A DNA stretch of 34,836 nucleotides from Papiliotrema nemorosa (GCA_032158125.1 JASKOT010000064.1:1-34836), one strand, 5' to 3'; shown: positions 24,072 through 34,756, counted from the first letter of the stretch. The notes: generated by a model not told the origin, from the letters alone. Translations and numbers: made by a program.

Positions 24072-24174
24072 AACGCTCTGAGGGGATCGAACCCCCGATC
24101 TACAGATTGTAGCACTTGATTGGTGCAATCAACAAACGTCGAAGTCTGTCGCCTTACCACTGGGCCAAGAGCGC
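24072..24174 (-). tRNA. tRNA-Arg(UCG) with intron
   Basis: Minus strand, 5' half 24174-24139 and 3' half 24107-24072. The acceptor stem GCGCTCT pairs with AGAGCGT (one G-U). U8 is present; the D arm GCC/GGC encloses CAGTGGTAA; the anticodon stem ACAGA/TCTGT encloses CTTCGA-A, placing TCG at positions 34-36. The T arm GGGGG/CCCTC has the loop TTCGATC. The A box (TGGCCCAGTGG) and B box (GGTTCGATCC) are good. The intron of 31 nt follows position 37, the canonical eukaryotic site. UCG reads CGA, and inosine-containing tRNA-Arg(ACG) could also read it. CCA is not encoded. The gene lies between two metabolic genes, in the opposite orientation to the dehydrogenase. Confidence 0.93.
24108..24138 (-). 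other. tRNA intron with 7-bp hairpin
   Basis: The 31-nt intron contains TTGATTG-CAC-CAATCAA, a perfect 7-bp stem with a 3-nt loop. It starts right after nucleotide 37 of the tRNA. This is an unusually stable internal helix for a short tRNA intron and supports the tRNA call. Confidence 0.85.
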
Positions 24175-24370
24175 ATATTAGCCTTCCATTACTTTGTAAT
24201 CTATACTGTTTGAGTTTGTCTGTCTGATGTAGCCGTGATTTGAATGCGCCCTCGATGCCTTTGGCACCTTTCTCAATCATACTGTTGCATAGGATTCACC
24301 TCCAGCAGCCCTAGATCACAGAGTAAATGTCACAAATCAAATGCCTAAAATGATGATGTACAAGATGCAA

Positions 24371-25541
24371 TCATGCCAGACCGGCCTCTACTGCCTCCTT
24401 GAACCTCCTGACGATAGGTACCATGCCTCCTTCGTCCTTGATGAAACCCAACCCGCATGGATAATCATTGTCGAATCTGGCAGGCCACGAGCTGACAATT
24501 CTTCGGTTGATAGGGTCGTCCTGATGATCAGCGTGCGATCGTGCTTTGCGCACAGGAGACAACTAACCTTGAAGGTGACCAGCTTGAGTGCGTCGGGTCC
24601 GGCAACCTGCACCAACGCGTCCAGCTCCTCCTTGACTGTGGTTGTGAAACCAGGCAGGTAGACGGTTCGTGTGTGCTTCAAGAACTTCTCGGATGGAACG
24701 TGTTTCGCGATGACAAAGTTGGCGACTGTCGTCTCGGGACTGGCGACCCAAGCGGCGAGGCTGAGCTCAGGCGAGTCGGGACCGCTGCCGACAGGGCAAA
24801 TAGCCTCGACACCATGAAGAGGCTCCCGAATGATGCCCGAGATGAAAGCAGATGTGGCAGCAGAAGGAACACCGGGTCGGACCACGATCGTGGGGAGTCG
24901 GAGGATGACACCATCGACGAACTGTCTTCGAGTGTACTCGTTCACGAGGAGTTCGGAAACGAGCTTGCCCATACCATAGGCTCCCTCGGGTGTTGCGATG
25001 GTAGCGTGAGTGACGACTTCGGGGAGAGGACCGCCATAGACGGCAAGAGAGGAAGTGAAGACGAATCGGATGAGGTTTCCGGCGGCAGATCGCTTCTCTC
25101 TGGCGGCATCAAGCATGCACCGGATCGAGTCAATGTTGACCTGCTTGTCAGGGCGGTCTCGCATGACTCCCGGGAAACTCACTCGCAGACCAAGATCAAA
25201 GTTGTCTTCCGAACCTCGACTCATTATACCGTGGAAGCAATAGATTGTATCGGGAACACCGTACTCGGTTGTGTACAATGCCTCGACCTCCTTGGGGTCG
25301 CACAGATCGGCTTTTCGGGTAATGACATTCTTCGCTCCTTTGGGCGCTTTGGGCTCGACGATGTCGACCAAGATGAGGTGGACGTCCGGAGTCTTCGGGT
25401 CCTTCAATAGCTCGCCAGCGAGCTACAGGGATGAGCAAACGTCTCCTGGCTTCAGAAGCGACCCACCACACCACCGAGCCAACCTCCGGCTCCAGTGATC
25501 AAGACGACGTTCTTAGCATTCTCGTTGACGGCAGTAGGCAT
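24371..25541 (-). CDS. DenD-like NAD-dependent dehydrogenase (epimerase fold)
   Basis: Three exons, 25541-25467, 25422-24568, 24520-24371, with 44- and 47-nt introns, give 359 aa. Rossmann motif GAGGWLG (17-23) near the N-terminus; catalytic Ser region FTSSLAVYGG; YGMGK as the YxxxK pair; then NEYTRRQFVDGVILRLPTI and RPGVPSAATSAF, and IREPLHG, all characteristic of D-erythronate dehydrogenase (DenD) among extended SDRs. In bacteria DenD oxidises D-erythronate to a 2-oxo-tetronate, which is isomerised, phosphorylated and decarboxylated to dihydroxyacetone phosphate. Substrate here is inferred only. There is no signal or membrane segment, so it is probably cytosolic. It is divergent from the Zn2Cys6 regulator across 464 bp, suggesting co-regulation. 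Confidence 0.9.
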
Positions 25542-26005
25542 TATGAGCAAGTATCAAGCTATTTGAGTTGTTGGTATTGGATGTAGCTGAGTGTGATAGT
25601 TCGGGGGACCTGCCGGCTTGAGCTAGCCATTATATGTCGCGAGCGCGTCCCGTTCAGACCACTCTGCATTGCTAGCCGTTCGAAGGAGATATGATGACCG
25701 GACCGATTGATATTCCACCTGTCCATGACTCCGGAGGCATCGGGGCGATACTCGGAACAATGTTCATGGGATGACTCCGCATCTCTCCAGAATCAGCGGG
25801 GCAATTTTGGACGCAAAGGTACCCTGGTTTCCCCACCCTGGGGCCTTGGCCACGTGATCAGAAATCACCCAACCGCTTCCCGCGCACCGAGTGGGCCGAG
25901 CTCTGCTCGCATCTCATGCGGTTCGCTGTGACCTACTGCTGCTGTCAAGAAATTGAGCGAGAGATGAGCCCCGGGCCGGTGGTATAGTGGCATCTCAACA
26001 ACACA
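25542..26005. promoter_or_regulatory. Bidirectional promoter, DenD-like gene and regulator
   Basis: These 464 bp separate two divergent start codons. They include CGGACCG at 25699-25705, an inverted CGG pair with one base between, of the kind bound by Zn2Cys6 proteins, and a CTCCGGAG palindrome at about 25729-25736 with further CGG triplets near it. CCACGTGA at 25851-25858 is an E-box-type CACGTG. These are single short matches and could be chance. Confidence 0.5.
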
Positions 26006-28884
26006 ATGGACACCATCAGCAACATGTTCCAAGGGGCTCCGAATCAGCTGTCAACAAGCGCGGGACCTTCCAATGGGCGAGGCACGTTAGGAATGAACAA
26101 CAACCACGCTTCAACAGGCACCGACAGCAGTAACAACGCCAGAGCCAGCAACAAAGACGAAGGCAACGAATCTGACGATAGCCAGGATAAGTACGTCGGT
26201 CGAGAAACAGCTCACTGACGTGCAGGAAGCGTCGGAGGGGTTCCGCAGGCGAAGACGGTCACCAGCGAGTCCAACTCGCTTGTTTTCACTGTAGAACCAA
26301 ACGGATACGCTGTAGCGGGGCCAAGCCCGTATGTGAGGTAGGACGACGTCGCAGGTCAAGCCATTGCTGAATAATCAGGCTTGCCTCAAGGCCAAGGAAT
26401 TTTGCGAATGGCCTTCCGGCAGACGAAGAAAGCGGACACGTAAAGAGATGGAGGAAGCGCGAAAGTTGGAAGCTGCTCTAAGGCCAGATGTTTCGAGCGA
26501 TAGCTCTACACGGACGAACGTGAGTCTATCATAAGGCACAGGCCAGCACTGATGGCTAGACCCTATTCCCCATGGACATGTTTGGCCCGAATTTCGACAT
26601 TGCCAGTGTCTTCGGCCAACAGACGGGGATTACAGGGACTAGCAATTTTGTCTGGCCATCAGGATTCACCCCAGAAGACCCTCCTTCGCTTCTACCTACC
26701 ATCCCCGACAACCCATTCGAAATACCCAGCGGCTTTGAGATACCTGGAATGACCGACACTCGGCTGATCAACGCCCTGCAAAGCCAAACAGCATTCATCG
26801 AGGGTGATCCCGGCGGTTCAGATTTGGAGCTATACTACTACCGTCTGGTGCGTTCTCGCCTGGTGCCCAGCTGATGTGTAGTCTGGACCCACCTCTATGC
26901 ATCCCGGTATCAACAAGATAGGGCTCAAGCTTTCACGACGCCCAGTCGGCTCATCACCGTACGCGACAGCGCCACAACCTCAAACGGACGCCTTGGCAGC
27001 AGAGGAGTACATCAGTCCATGGCCTTCAGAGCTCTTTGACGATTCTGGCATGCCCCTCCCACACATCAGCGCGCGTCTCTTCGAGCTCTTCTTCACTCAC
27101 ATGGCCCAACACTTTCCCAGCGTTAGTCGGAAACGAATGAACGAGCGATTCGAGTCTGGCACAATGTCGCAATTTCTCGCCAACTGCATTTGCGCACTCG
27201 GAGCAAGGTTCTCGGAAGAGGCAGTGCAAAATCCGGCCAAAGCCTGTGCACCTTTCATCGCCAAAGCGCAGGAGCTCGTCACTCCGCTACTGCATCTGCC
27301 TACGTCCGACGTGTGTTCGGGACTGCTCTTCCTTTCGTGGGCCTGCTATGGACAGGGATCCGAATCGGGACTTTGGCAATATACCGGCATGTCGATCCGA
27401 ATGGCCATTGATCTGGGATTCCACGAACAGATCGAGACATACGAATCTCCTGCCCATCTTGTTCGGACAAGATTATTGTTCTGGTCAATCTTTGTGACAG
27501 ACCGCATAATCGCCTTTGCAACGGGTCGCCCTGCGAGCATACCAGAAGATATAATCGAGATCCCTTTACCGGAGGATCAAGATTTCTATCCGGAACCTGC
27601 TCGAGACACGGCTGATCATCCAATTGAGATGGTCGAGCCTGTCCCATTTGTCCAGTTGGTCAAGTTGATGGTGATATGCGGTCGGATATCAAACGTTCTG
27701 AACGGGCGTCGAGGCAGGGTGCGGACTCTGGTGTCGACCAGCGAGCCACTGGCCGAGCAGCTCGCAGAATTGCAAGTCCGACTGGTACAGTTTGTCAGCG
27801 GTCTGCCTGTAAATCTGCAATGGTCGGTGGAGAACTTTAAACACCAGCAATCGAGGGGTCACGGCGTAGGTTGGCGACCCCGCTGACGAAATGTGAACTG
27901 ACTTTCAGGGCGTCTTCTTGGCTTTACACCTATGGGCCAATGCTGTTCTTGCTCTTGTCTATCATCCAGAGTTGCTCAAGAGCCCATCGGGTATCGAGAC
28001 ACCCTTGAGTCAGAGCATGTCCCGGTCGATCAAGCTAGCATTGGTATCGTCAAGACAGATAAGCGAGTGCATGGTATTCGCAGATCTCGTCGCGGAATCG
28101 GCATATGTGAGTAGGACGTCAGATATCATTGGCTGATCTTAGACATGCACACCATTCGTCGTGCAGCCGCTTTACGTCGGAGCGTACGTGAGACTGGGAG
28201 ATTTAGCTGAACATCCAGAATGGCACTGATACACGAAATGCGGGCGCACCAAGCGTCCTTGGGAGATACAGCATCGTCCGCTGGTCCGAGCAACACCAAC
28301 GCATTTTTCGTCACCATGTCAAGGCAGAATCTTTCCGCCTTACTCAAAGCTATCCAACGCCTGGAGCACTACTGGGCGGGAGCTGGGTCCGTTTCGAATA
28401 TACTTGAAAAGCGTAGGTCTATCTGTTTGGCACTGACTAACATGCCAGGATCAGGGCTGCCCCGCGTCATTCCACGAGCTCTACCCACCACTTTTATCTC
28501 ACTCCCTGACCGAGGTCTTTTACGCCGCTTTACCACCGGTGAGTCCTATCGCGAAGCAATAGCGCCGATCTGGACTAACCCGTAGATCGAGAAGATCCCC
28601 GTAATGTGGCGCCTCCGACCGAGACTTCTATGCGCGAAGCAGCCGCGAAGACGGGCAATGGGCCGAGTGAGTCTAACTGAACAGGATCACTTGGATACTA
28701 ATAACAAGGCCCGTACTGGCTGGCGGACCTGATGAGCGGATACACGGTGGAGAACATGTCATTTGGCCCGGCGGATAGCACAGATCTCGAAAGACTGCTC
28801 GGGACCAATATTGACACCAGCAGCTTGTCATCTTTCGGTGATCGAAGTGGGATGGGCAACACGCAGGGGCCTTCTTCCACTTGA
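26006..28884 (+). CDS. Zn2Cys6 fungal transcription factor
   Basis: Eleven exons: 26006-26190, 26226-26337, 26379-26519, 26560-26847, 26882-27865, 27909-28106, 28143-28183, 28219-28412, 28449-28538, 28586-28666, 28709-28884, giving 829 aa. The zinc cluster is C-x2-C-x6-C-x6-C-x2-C-x6-C at Cys81, 84, 91, 98, 101 and 108, with an intron between Cys98 and Cys101. A basic segment (RRRKRTRKEM) follows. The middle-homology region (fungal_trans) starts around LFELFFTHMAQHFPSVSR and includes SGLLFLSWACYGQG, YTGMSIRMAIDLGFH and RTRLLFWSIFVTDR. The C-terminus has TFISLPDRGLLRRFT and PYWLADLMSGYTVENMSF. Six introns are 40 nt or shorter. It probably controls the adjacent DenD-like gene, with which it shares a promoter, and possibly the transketolase and permease; its inducer is unknown. 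Confidence 0.9.
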
Positions 28885-28993
28885 TTTGTTGATGCATCTG
28901 CATGCTCTGAACATGACTTGGCATACATACACATACATGATCCTGATCAACGAAACACAAGAGTACAAGACATACATCAATCGCGGATACTGA

Positions 28994-31345
28994 CTAGTGC
29001 TCCAAGGTGCCCAACAACAATTCCTCGTACTCTCCCACACCAGGCAGATCCCATGCACCTCCAGGTTGCCTCCTCGTTTCGGCCCATGACGCGATCTTGT
29101 CCGTCATGTTGTCGACGCCGAAACCAAAGTGATCGTAGAGGGTCTGCTGTGGTGCCGAGTGGCCGAAGGAGTGCATGTGGCAGCCTCCATGTGCGTACTT
29201 GGCCCAACCGAACGAGGCATAAGCTTCGATGGCGACGACCAGTGACTTGTTTGCCGGGATGATGGATCGTCGGTAAGATGCCGGTTGAGCATCGAAATGC
29301 TTCAAGCTTGGCATGGAAACCACTCGCACAGTGGCGTTGAGTTTGTCGGTGAGCTTCTTGGCGACCTCGACGGCTCGTGCGACTTCGGCACCGGTGGCCA
29401 GAAGCGTAAGGTCAGGTGTGGTCGACTCGTCTCCGACCACAACGTAGCCACCTTTGGCAACTTTTGTTCGGTCGGTCCCAGAGAGAAGAGGGACGTTCTG
29501 TCGACTGAGAGCAAAGAGAGAAGGCTTGTTCTCTTCTGACAGGGCGACGAGGTATGCTCCAACGACTTCCTCGGCATCGGCCGGTCTGATGAGGTTAAAG
29601 TCGGGAAGAGCTCGGTAGAAAGAGGCGAGCGCAATGGGCTGGTGGGTCGGTCCATCCTCTCCGATACCGATCGCATCGTGTGTTGCAATACCGATAAATC
29701 GAAGTTTCTGCAGAGCAGACATTCGAACAGCTGGCGCGGCATATAGCCAGAACATAAAGAAGGTGGACATGATAGGGATGAACATGCCTCTCTGGTAGGC
29801 AGCAAACCCGTTACCCACGGCTACCATGGCGAACTCTCGGATTCCATATCGAATCTGTCGACCCGAGTAATCGCCCAGACCGCTTTCGGGTTTTTGGAAT
29901 TCGGTCATTCCCTTCCATCCGACAAAAGTCGACTCGATCAGATCGGCACTGCCAGCAGTGAAGGTGTTGTCTTTGGGAACCAAGGCTTGAACCATGATAC
30001 CGCTTGCTTTTCGGGTTGGGATGGGGTCTTTCGGGAGTTGGTCTTTTGAAGGAATGTCCTTCTCCCAGCCTTCCCTCAACTTGCCCGCCAGTCGCCTTTG
30101 AAGCTCGGCATTCTCGGCGGGGTACTTCTCCGCGTATCGTTGCATCATGCTATTCCACTCTGCCTCCAATCTTTCACCTCGAGGTCGGCAATCCGCAAAG
30201 TAATCGTAGACCGTGGAAGGAATGACAAATTTCTCGTGTGGGTTGAAGCCGAGTTGCGACTTGACATATCGCACATCGTCTTCACCCAATGCCGCACCGT
30301 GAACCGGTCCAGATCCCTGTTTGGCCGACGAGATACCGATGATCGTTCGGATGTTCACGCAGACGGGCTTGCCCTTGACTTGCTTGGCCTTCTCGAGCGC
30401 TTCGACAATGGAAGAGAGCTAGTAGTCAGCAAAAGGCAAGATTGATGCTGCCTGCTCACGTTGTTGGAGCCATCGTACACCTCGAAGACCTCCCAGCCCG
30501 TAGCTTTGAGCTTCGCTGAAGTGTCATCGGTGAAACAAGCGTCGATTGTTCCGTCGACAGTAATTGAATTGTTGTCATAAATAAGGATCAAGTTATCCAA
30601 GCCGAAGTGACCTGCCATGGAGATAGCTATGCCGTCAGTCCTCGATCACTTTGTATGATATTTTACTTACCCTCCTGACCGACACCCTCTTGGAGACACC
30701 CATCACCCGTGAAACACCAGATTTTTCCGTCGACAATGGGGAATCCCTCTCGATTGTATTGAGCAGCGATCTGTTTACCGGCCATGGCGAGACCGACGGC
30801 ATTGGCGATACCCTGACCGAGAGGTCCAGTGGTAACCTCTACTCCAGGAAACTCGATCTCCGGGTGTCCAGCAGCGATACCTTTCATGGTCGGAGCGTGG
30901 TAATTCCTGATCTCCTCGAAAGTCCATGCAGAGTATCCAGAAAAGTGAAGCATGAGGTATTGAAGCAGACAAGCGTGTCCTGCGGAAAGGACGAATCGAT
31001 CTCGAGCGAACCAGTCGGGGTTGGAAGGGTTGTATCGCATCAGGTATCGCCAGAGGGCGACACCAATACTTGCTGCACCCATGACTGTCCCTGGGTGCCC
31101 GCCTTTGTACTGTGCAAGTCAGCTCGTGGAGCTACAGTGCAGGAGGTAGCTACCTCTTGACATAGGTCTGCCGCCAGGCAGCGGACAGTATTTAAGACCA
31201 AGATTTCCTCCTCGGTCTGTCTGATCAGTTGCTCATCGCGCACCCTATGCTATCGCCGTACCGGTGCAGCCTTGCCTGGGACCACAGGCTTTTGCTTGAG
31301 CGTTTGACCATGCTCGGCGAGGTCTTGAGCCGCGATGGGAGACAT
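28994..31345 (-). CDS. Dihydroxyacetone-synthase-type transketolase
   Basis: Five exons, 31345-31262, 31216-31154, 31109-30671, 30626-30460, 30418-28994, with introns of 41-45 nt, give 725 aa. Thiamine-diphosphate motif GDG(CLQEG) ... YDNN is present, with GGHPGTVMGAASIGVALW near the N-terminus, GHPEIE, EVTTGPLGQGI, GDYSGRQIRYGIREFAM, STFFMFWLYAAPAVRMSAL and HDAIGIGEDGPTHQP. SGHACLLQY and STFFMFWLYAAPA resemble the dihydroxyacetone synthase (DAS) branch more than the housekeeping transketolase. DAS of methylotrophic yeasts transfers a two-carbon unit from xylulose-5-P to formaldehyde and is peroxisomal through a C-terminal NKL-type signal. Here the protein ends GTLEH, without PTS1, so it is probably cytosolic and may act on other short aldehydes. 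Its stop is 109 bp from the convergent regulator gene. Confidence 0.92.
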
Positions 31346-31573
31346 TGTGACTATACTACGGGAGGTTTAGAGCTGGCAAGGGTCAAGTGGGTGAGCTGAC
31401 TACAGATTACAGAGAGGGGTTGTTCAGTGGTGATGCATCTCCGCATGGCGACCTCTATATATGTTTCGCAGCTACTGCAGGAATGGATATGAGTACCAAG
31501 CGGAGAACGCGATGCCTAGACGGAGGTAGGAATGGACGAAAGACAATCGGTAATCACGGTTGTAGCTAGACTT

Positions 31574-31584
31574 TTCGGCCCGAA
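31574..31584. promoter_or_regulatory. Inverted repeat TTCGGCCCGAA upstream of the transketolase
   Basis: A perfect inverted repeat with 5-bp arms around one base, centred about 234 bp before the start codon. It contains CGG-C-CCG, the same inverted CGG pair with 1-nt spacing that is present in the DenD/regulator promoter at 25699-25705. Function is inferred. Confidence 0.35.
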
Positions 31585-31590
31585 GTGGAG

Positions 31591-31599
31591 TTCCCGGAA
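31591..31599. promoter_or_regulatory. TTCCCGGAA element upstream of the transketolase
   Basis: An inverted repeat of TTCC around one base, about 250 bp upstream of the start codon. The identical 9-mer lies upstream of the permease at 34632-34640. Candidate shared operator. Confidence 0.35.
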
Positions 31600-32491
31600 T
31601 TATCAAGTTACCTCTCGGTCTTTCAGTGCACCCCAACTTCTCGCTTGTCGACTCTAACCGGTGGAACTCCTAGGCTGGACAGGTCTTCGGCCCCTATGCA
31701 GGGCACGGTGGGTCGATCGAAGCTTGTGGATCGGTGTAATGTGGCATATGTGACCGCCATTGTTCGCCAGGTGCAGCGCATGGTGGCAAAAGATGTATCG
31801 GACCAATGACATCCATCGCCGAGATGCCCTCCGGCATGAATGTCGAGCAAGAGGCGGGATGCGTGCAATGTCCGCGCCCCGGCAGCATAGACAGGAACTA
31901 CAGGAGACGTTTCCGGTGCATGTAGCCTCGCAAGGCAACCGGGGTCTGTTGAGCCAAGGGAAGGAGGCCCCTGGCAAACATTCGGATAGTCTGCGGTGAG
32001 ACAGTAGGATGTGGCTTGACCCCGCAGTATGCACCGATCAATACGTAAACAGCACGAAGCCCATATCACCAGACATTGTCTAGCTGTACCCCGAGTGTGT
32101 GGGCAAACACGCCTCCCTCCTATCTGTGGTCCAGCGCGCCGCCGGCATACTCTATCCCTAACGCTTACAGACGAGAAAGATGCCACGAACGACACATACT
32201 GTACTACTGCATAATTGGCAAGAACTTGTCTAGCGTATATTTTCGCCTTGATTCCAATCTGTTTGATCCATGCAATGAAGTGTTTGACCGGGCAGGCGTC
32301 ATCAGAAGATCGCTACAGTAGTCGTGTTGAACGAGACTGGCCACGAACAATCCGAACATGAGAGATTGGAGGCGATGCGAGGACATACATTCTGTGCTGC
32401 CTGATCCCTTGAGACTACCAACTTCTTACACTACAGTGGACTATGAGGATCATGCTAGACCACAACGCTCTGCTGGCCACTAGACTCCCAC

Positions 32492-34275
32492 TTAAACAGC
32501 GGCTCCTCTCTGTCGGGCCTTCTCGATCTCAGCCGCCACCGCCGCATCCGAATCGATCTGTTCCGAAGGGTACTTGTCGTTCAAATATCTCATCACTTGG
32601 GCGAAGATACCCGCAAGGGCGACAAACACAGTCGTAGCAGCGAATCCGGCAGTATATCTCGGAGCGTCGGTCTTGGGCCAAAGGAAGACACCGTAGATCG
32701 ACGCAGAGTTACCAAGGGCGTTAACGAGGGCGATTGCAACTGCTCGTTTCTCGGCAGGGGCGGTGATCAAGTTGGGTACCCAAGTAAGGGTAAGGGGAGG
32801 AAGAGCGTAGACGCAACCGAAGGCGAGGATGACGAAAACGTATTGGATTATGTGCTTCTGTACGACACAAACGATGATCTGAGGGTTAACACCAACCGGA
32901 AAGCCCAAGTCAGAGGTGGACTGACAAAGAAGACAGTTGCGCATGCACCGGCGATAGATATGTGCAAGGGTTTCTTCTGGAAGTGATCGGCACTGAAACA
33001 GAAACCTAGAATGGAGACAAAGGCACAAGCATAAAGCGGGATGGTGTGGTATTGACCAATGTATCCTGTCCATCCGACTGCAGATGAGCTTGGCTCTTGG
33101 TTTTGTGACAGAGTCAACTTACGAGCGCCAATAAGAGTAGGGACAAAGTATTGGATGGTTTGAGCACCGGTACAAAGCATGTACTGCCAAGTCAGCGTAT
33201 TCATCACCCAGGCGCGATCGCGTGTCAACTTACCATGACGACCAGGATCCAAACCTTCCAGTCGGAGAAACACATTTTACAAGCTTGCCAGTGACCGACG
33301 TGACCGGCGGCACCTTGAGTGGTGCCAAGACCATCGTAGGCCAATCGTTGAGCGGCGAGGATTTGCTCCTCCTCGGTCAACCATTTGGTAGTAGCTGGCC
33401 AATCGGGCAAGAAGTACCACGCGAAGAAACCGACAAACGAAGAGCCGACACCTTCGATGATGAAGAGCCATTGCCAGCCTTGCAATCCTTTGGCACCGTC
33501 AAGGTTCTTGGTGATCAAACCGGCGAGAAGACCAGAGAAAGCACCCGAGACGGCGGTGGCGGTGTAGTAGATTGAGAATCGAGTAGCAAGCTCATATCGC
33601 CTGTACCAGGACGACAAGTAGAAGGTCACACCGGGAGCGAAACCAGCCTGGTCTTAGCGATCACTTGATTCGATCAAGGTTATAGACTCACCTCTGCGAC
33701 ACCAAGGGCGAATCGGACGGCAGCGAGTTCTTGCCAGTTTCGTGTGGCAGCCATGCAAGCTGCAACGGCACCGAAAATGACGCAAAGACCAGACAAGTAG
33801 AGCGAGGGTCGGACCCGTGTCAAGAGCAAGTTGCACGGGATCTCAAAGATCACATATGAAATCTGGGAACATGTCAGCCGATGCGGACGTCGTACGTGCA
33901 CTAGTCATTGGGTCAAACTCACAAAGAAGACGAGGAGAATGATGGAGTATTGGTTGGAAGTCAGGGCAAAGTCTTTTTCGAGACCACCCGTCTTGGCATT
34001 TCTATCAAGTGTCAATATCGCTCCACAAGGCGATCGTGGTGGACCTACCCTATGTTGGCTCGATCGAGGTATGATAGAGTGTAAAGGACCCAGATGGTGG
34101 GGATAATGTGTCGGTCGATCTTCCTGACAAACGCCTTTTCAGCATCGGAGCCGGGAACATAGGCCGCTGCCAAGGCGACAATATCGTTATTTGCCATGGC
34201 ATCGGAGCCTTCGTAGTATTCCACTGCATCCTTTTCATGATGCGCCATTGCGTTATGTGCTTGATCCAGAGACAT
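32492..34275 (-). CDS. MFS permease, anion:cation symporter (Dal5-like) family
   Basis: Seven exons, 34275-34049, 34001-33923, 33862-33692, 33647-33234, 33183-33123, 33077-32926, 32857-32492, with introns of 44-68 nt, give 489 aa with about 12 membrane segments. Family signs: KIDRHIIPTIWVLYTLSYLDRANIGNAK in the first segment (given here only as the conserved DR..I...YxxxYLDRxNIGNA pattern), the loop motif GVAEAGFAPGVTFYLSSWYRR, and WQWLFIIEGVGS. This is the ACS family, whose fungal members import allantoate, nicotinate, pantothenate, biotin precursors and organic or sugar acids by proton symport at the plasma membrane. The substrate cannot be read from the sequence. The start MSLDQAHNAM was chosen because the upstream in-frame extension from 34518 is basic and not family-like. 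It lies beside the transketolase on the same strand. Confidence 0.9.
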
Positions 34276-34444
34276 CTTCAACGGAGATGTATAACAATGT
34301 GACAAGTTGTCGACGGTGGGAAGTGCCTCTTTGATGGAGTTGCGGAGAGTCCAAAGTGTGCGGGGTCGAGATCTGGTGGCCCAATCGACCCCTGCCTTGG
34401 GGTATTTATCTGCCAGCAGGCGTCTTTCAGGAGAAGAATTATTA

Positions 34445-34452
34445 TTCCGGAA
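34445..34452. promoter_or_regulatory. TTCCGGAA palindrome upstream of the permease
   Basis: A perfect 8-bp palindrome about 170 bp upstream of the permease start. It also fits the heat-shock-factor unit TTCnnGAA, an alternative reading to a Zn2Cys6 CCGG-type site. Confidence 0.3.
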
Positions 34453-34631
34453 ATGACGCCTCAATCTAGGGATACAACTTGAACTCTTCAATCCCGTAAA
34501 GTTGATCCGGGTTATCACAGAACGGGATTGAACGGGTCAGTAAAAGTCTCGGGGTGGTGAAAGTGGAATGCAGAGTGACTCATGACACGAGGCGAGAGGG
34601 CCATATCATGAGTGGATAGATCAGGGACTGA

Positions 34632-34640
34632 TTCCCGGAA
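34632..34640. promoter_or_regulatory. TTCCCGGAA element upstream of the permease
   Basis: Identical to the element at 31591-31599 upstream of the transketolase; about 360 bp before the permease start. Confidence 0.35.
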
Positions 34641-34725
34641 CGGTATGGCATTTCGGATCTATCGAGTAACCGAGGGGGGACAATTCTGTCTGAGGCCCAT
34701 TCCGGGGCATCAGGCGCCGGAAGGT

Positions 34726-34756
34726 GGGGGGGGGGGGGGGGGGGGGGGGTGGGGGG
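34726..34756. repeat. G-homopolymer near the right edge
   Basis: 24 consecutive G (34726-34749), one T, then six more G, followed by an A-rich stretch at 34760-34778 and about 60 bases of ordinary sequence. Like the left edge, the strand reading outward is the G strand. It is not a telomere-type repeat. The sequence right of it may be of low reliability. Confidence 0.8.

Larger units (their letters stand above)
31346..32491. promoter_or_regulatory. Transketolase promoter and permease 3' flank
   Basis: About 1.15 kb upstream of the transketolase start and downstream of the permease stop. It contains the inverted repeats TTCGGCCCGAA at 31574-31584 and TTCCCGGAA at 31591-31599, listed separately. 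The longest open frame (near 31623-32195, minus strand) is Cys/Arg/His-rich and unlike a protein. No RNA gene was recognised. Confidence 0.5.
34276..34725. promoter_or_regulatory. Permease promoter region
   Basis: About 450 bp upstream of the permease start, running to the G-homopolymer. It holds TTCCGGAA at 34445-34452 and TTCCCGGAA at 34632-34640, both palindromic, plus AT-rich AATTATTATT at 34437-34446. No gene was recognised. Confidence 0.5.

Noticed and set aside
24541..25410. Plus-strand open frame of 289 codons opposite the DenD-like gene
   Set aside because: It is antisense to a clearly conserved SDR sequence, and its composition mirrors that gene.
25970..26005. tRNA-like GGTGGTATAGTGGCATC just upstream of the regulator
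   Set aside because: It resembles a tRNA D arm or A box, but no anticodon stem, T arm or B box follows.
28449..28538. Apparent frameshift in exon 9 of the Zn2Cys6 gene
   Set aside because: Another frame of this exon looks protein-like, but canonical splicing on both sides gives one continuous frame. That frame contains TFISLPDRGLLRRFT, which fits this regulator family, so no frameshift is needed.
31623..32195. Minus-strand open frame of 190 codons between transketolase and permease
   Set aside because: Cys/Arg/His-rich and unlike any protein; it lies in a probable promoter region.
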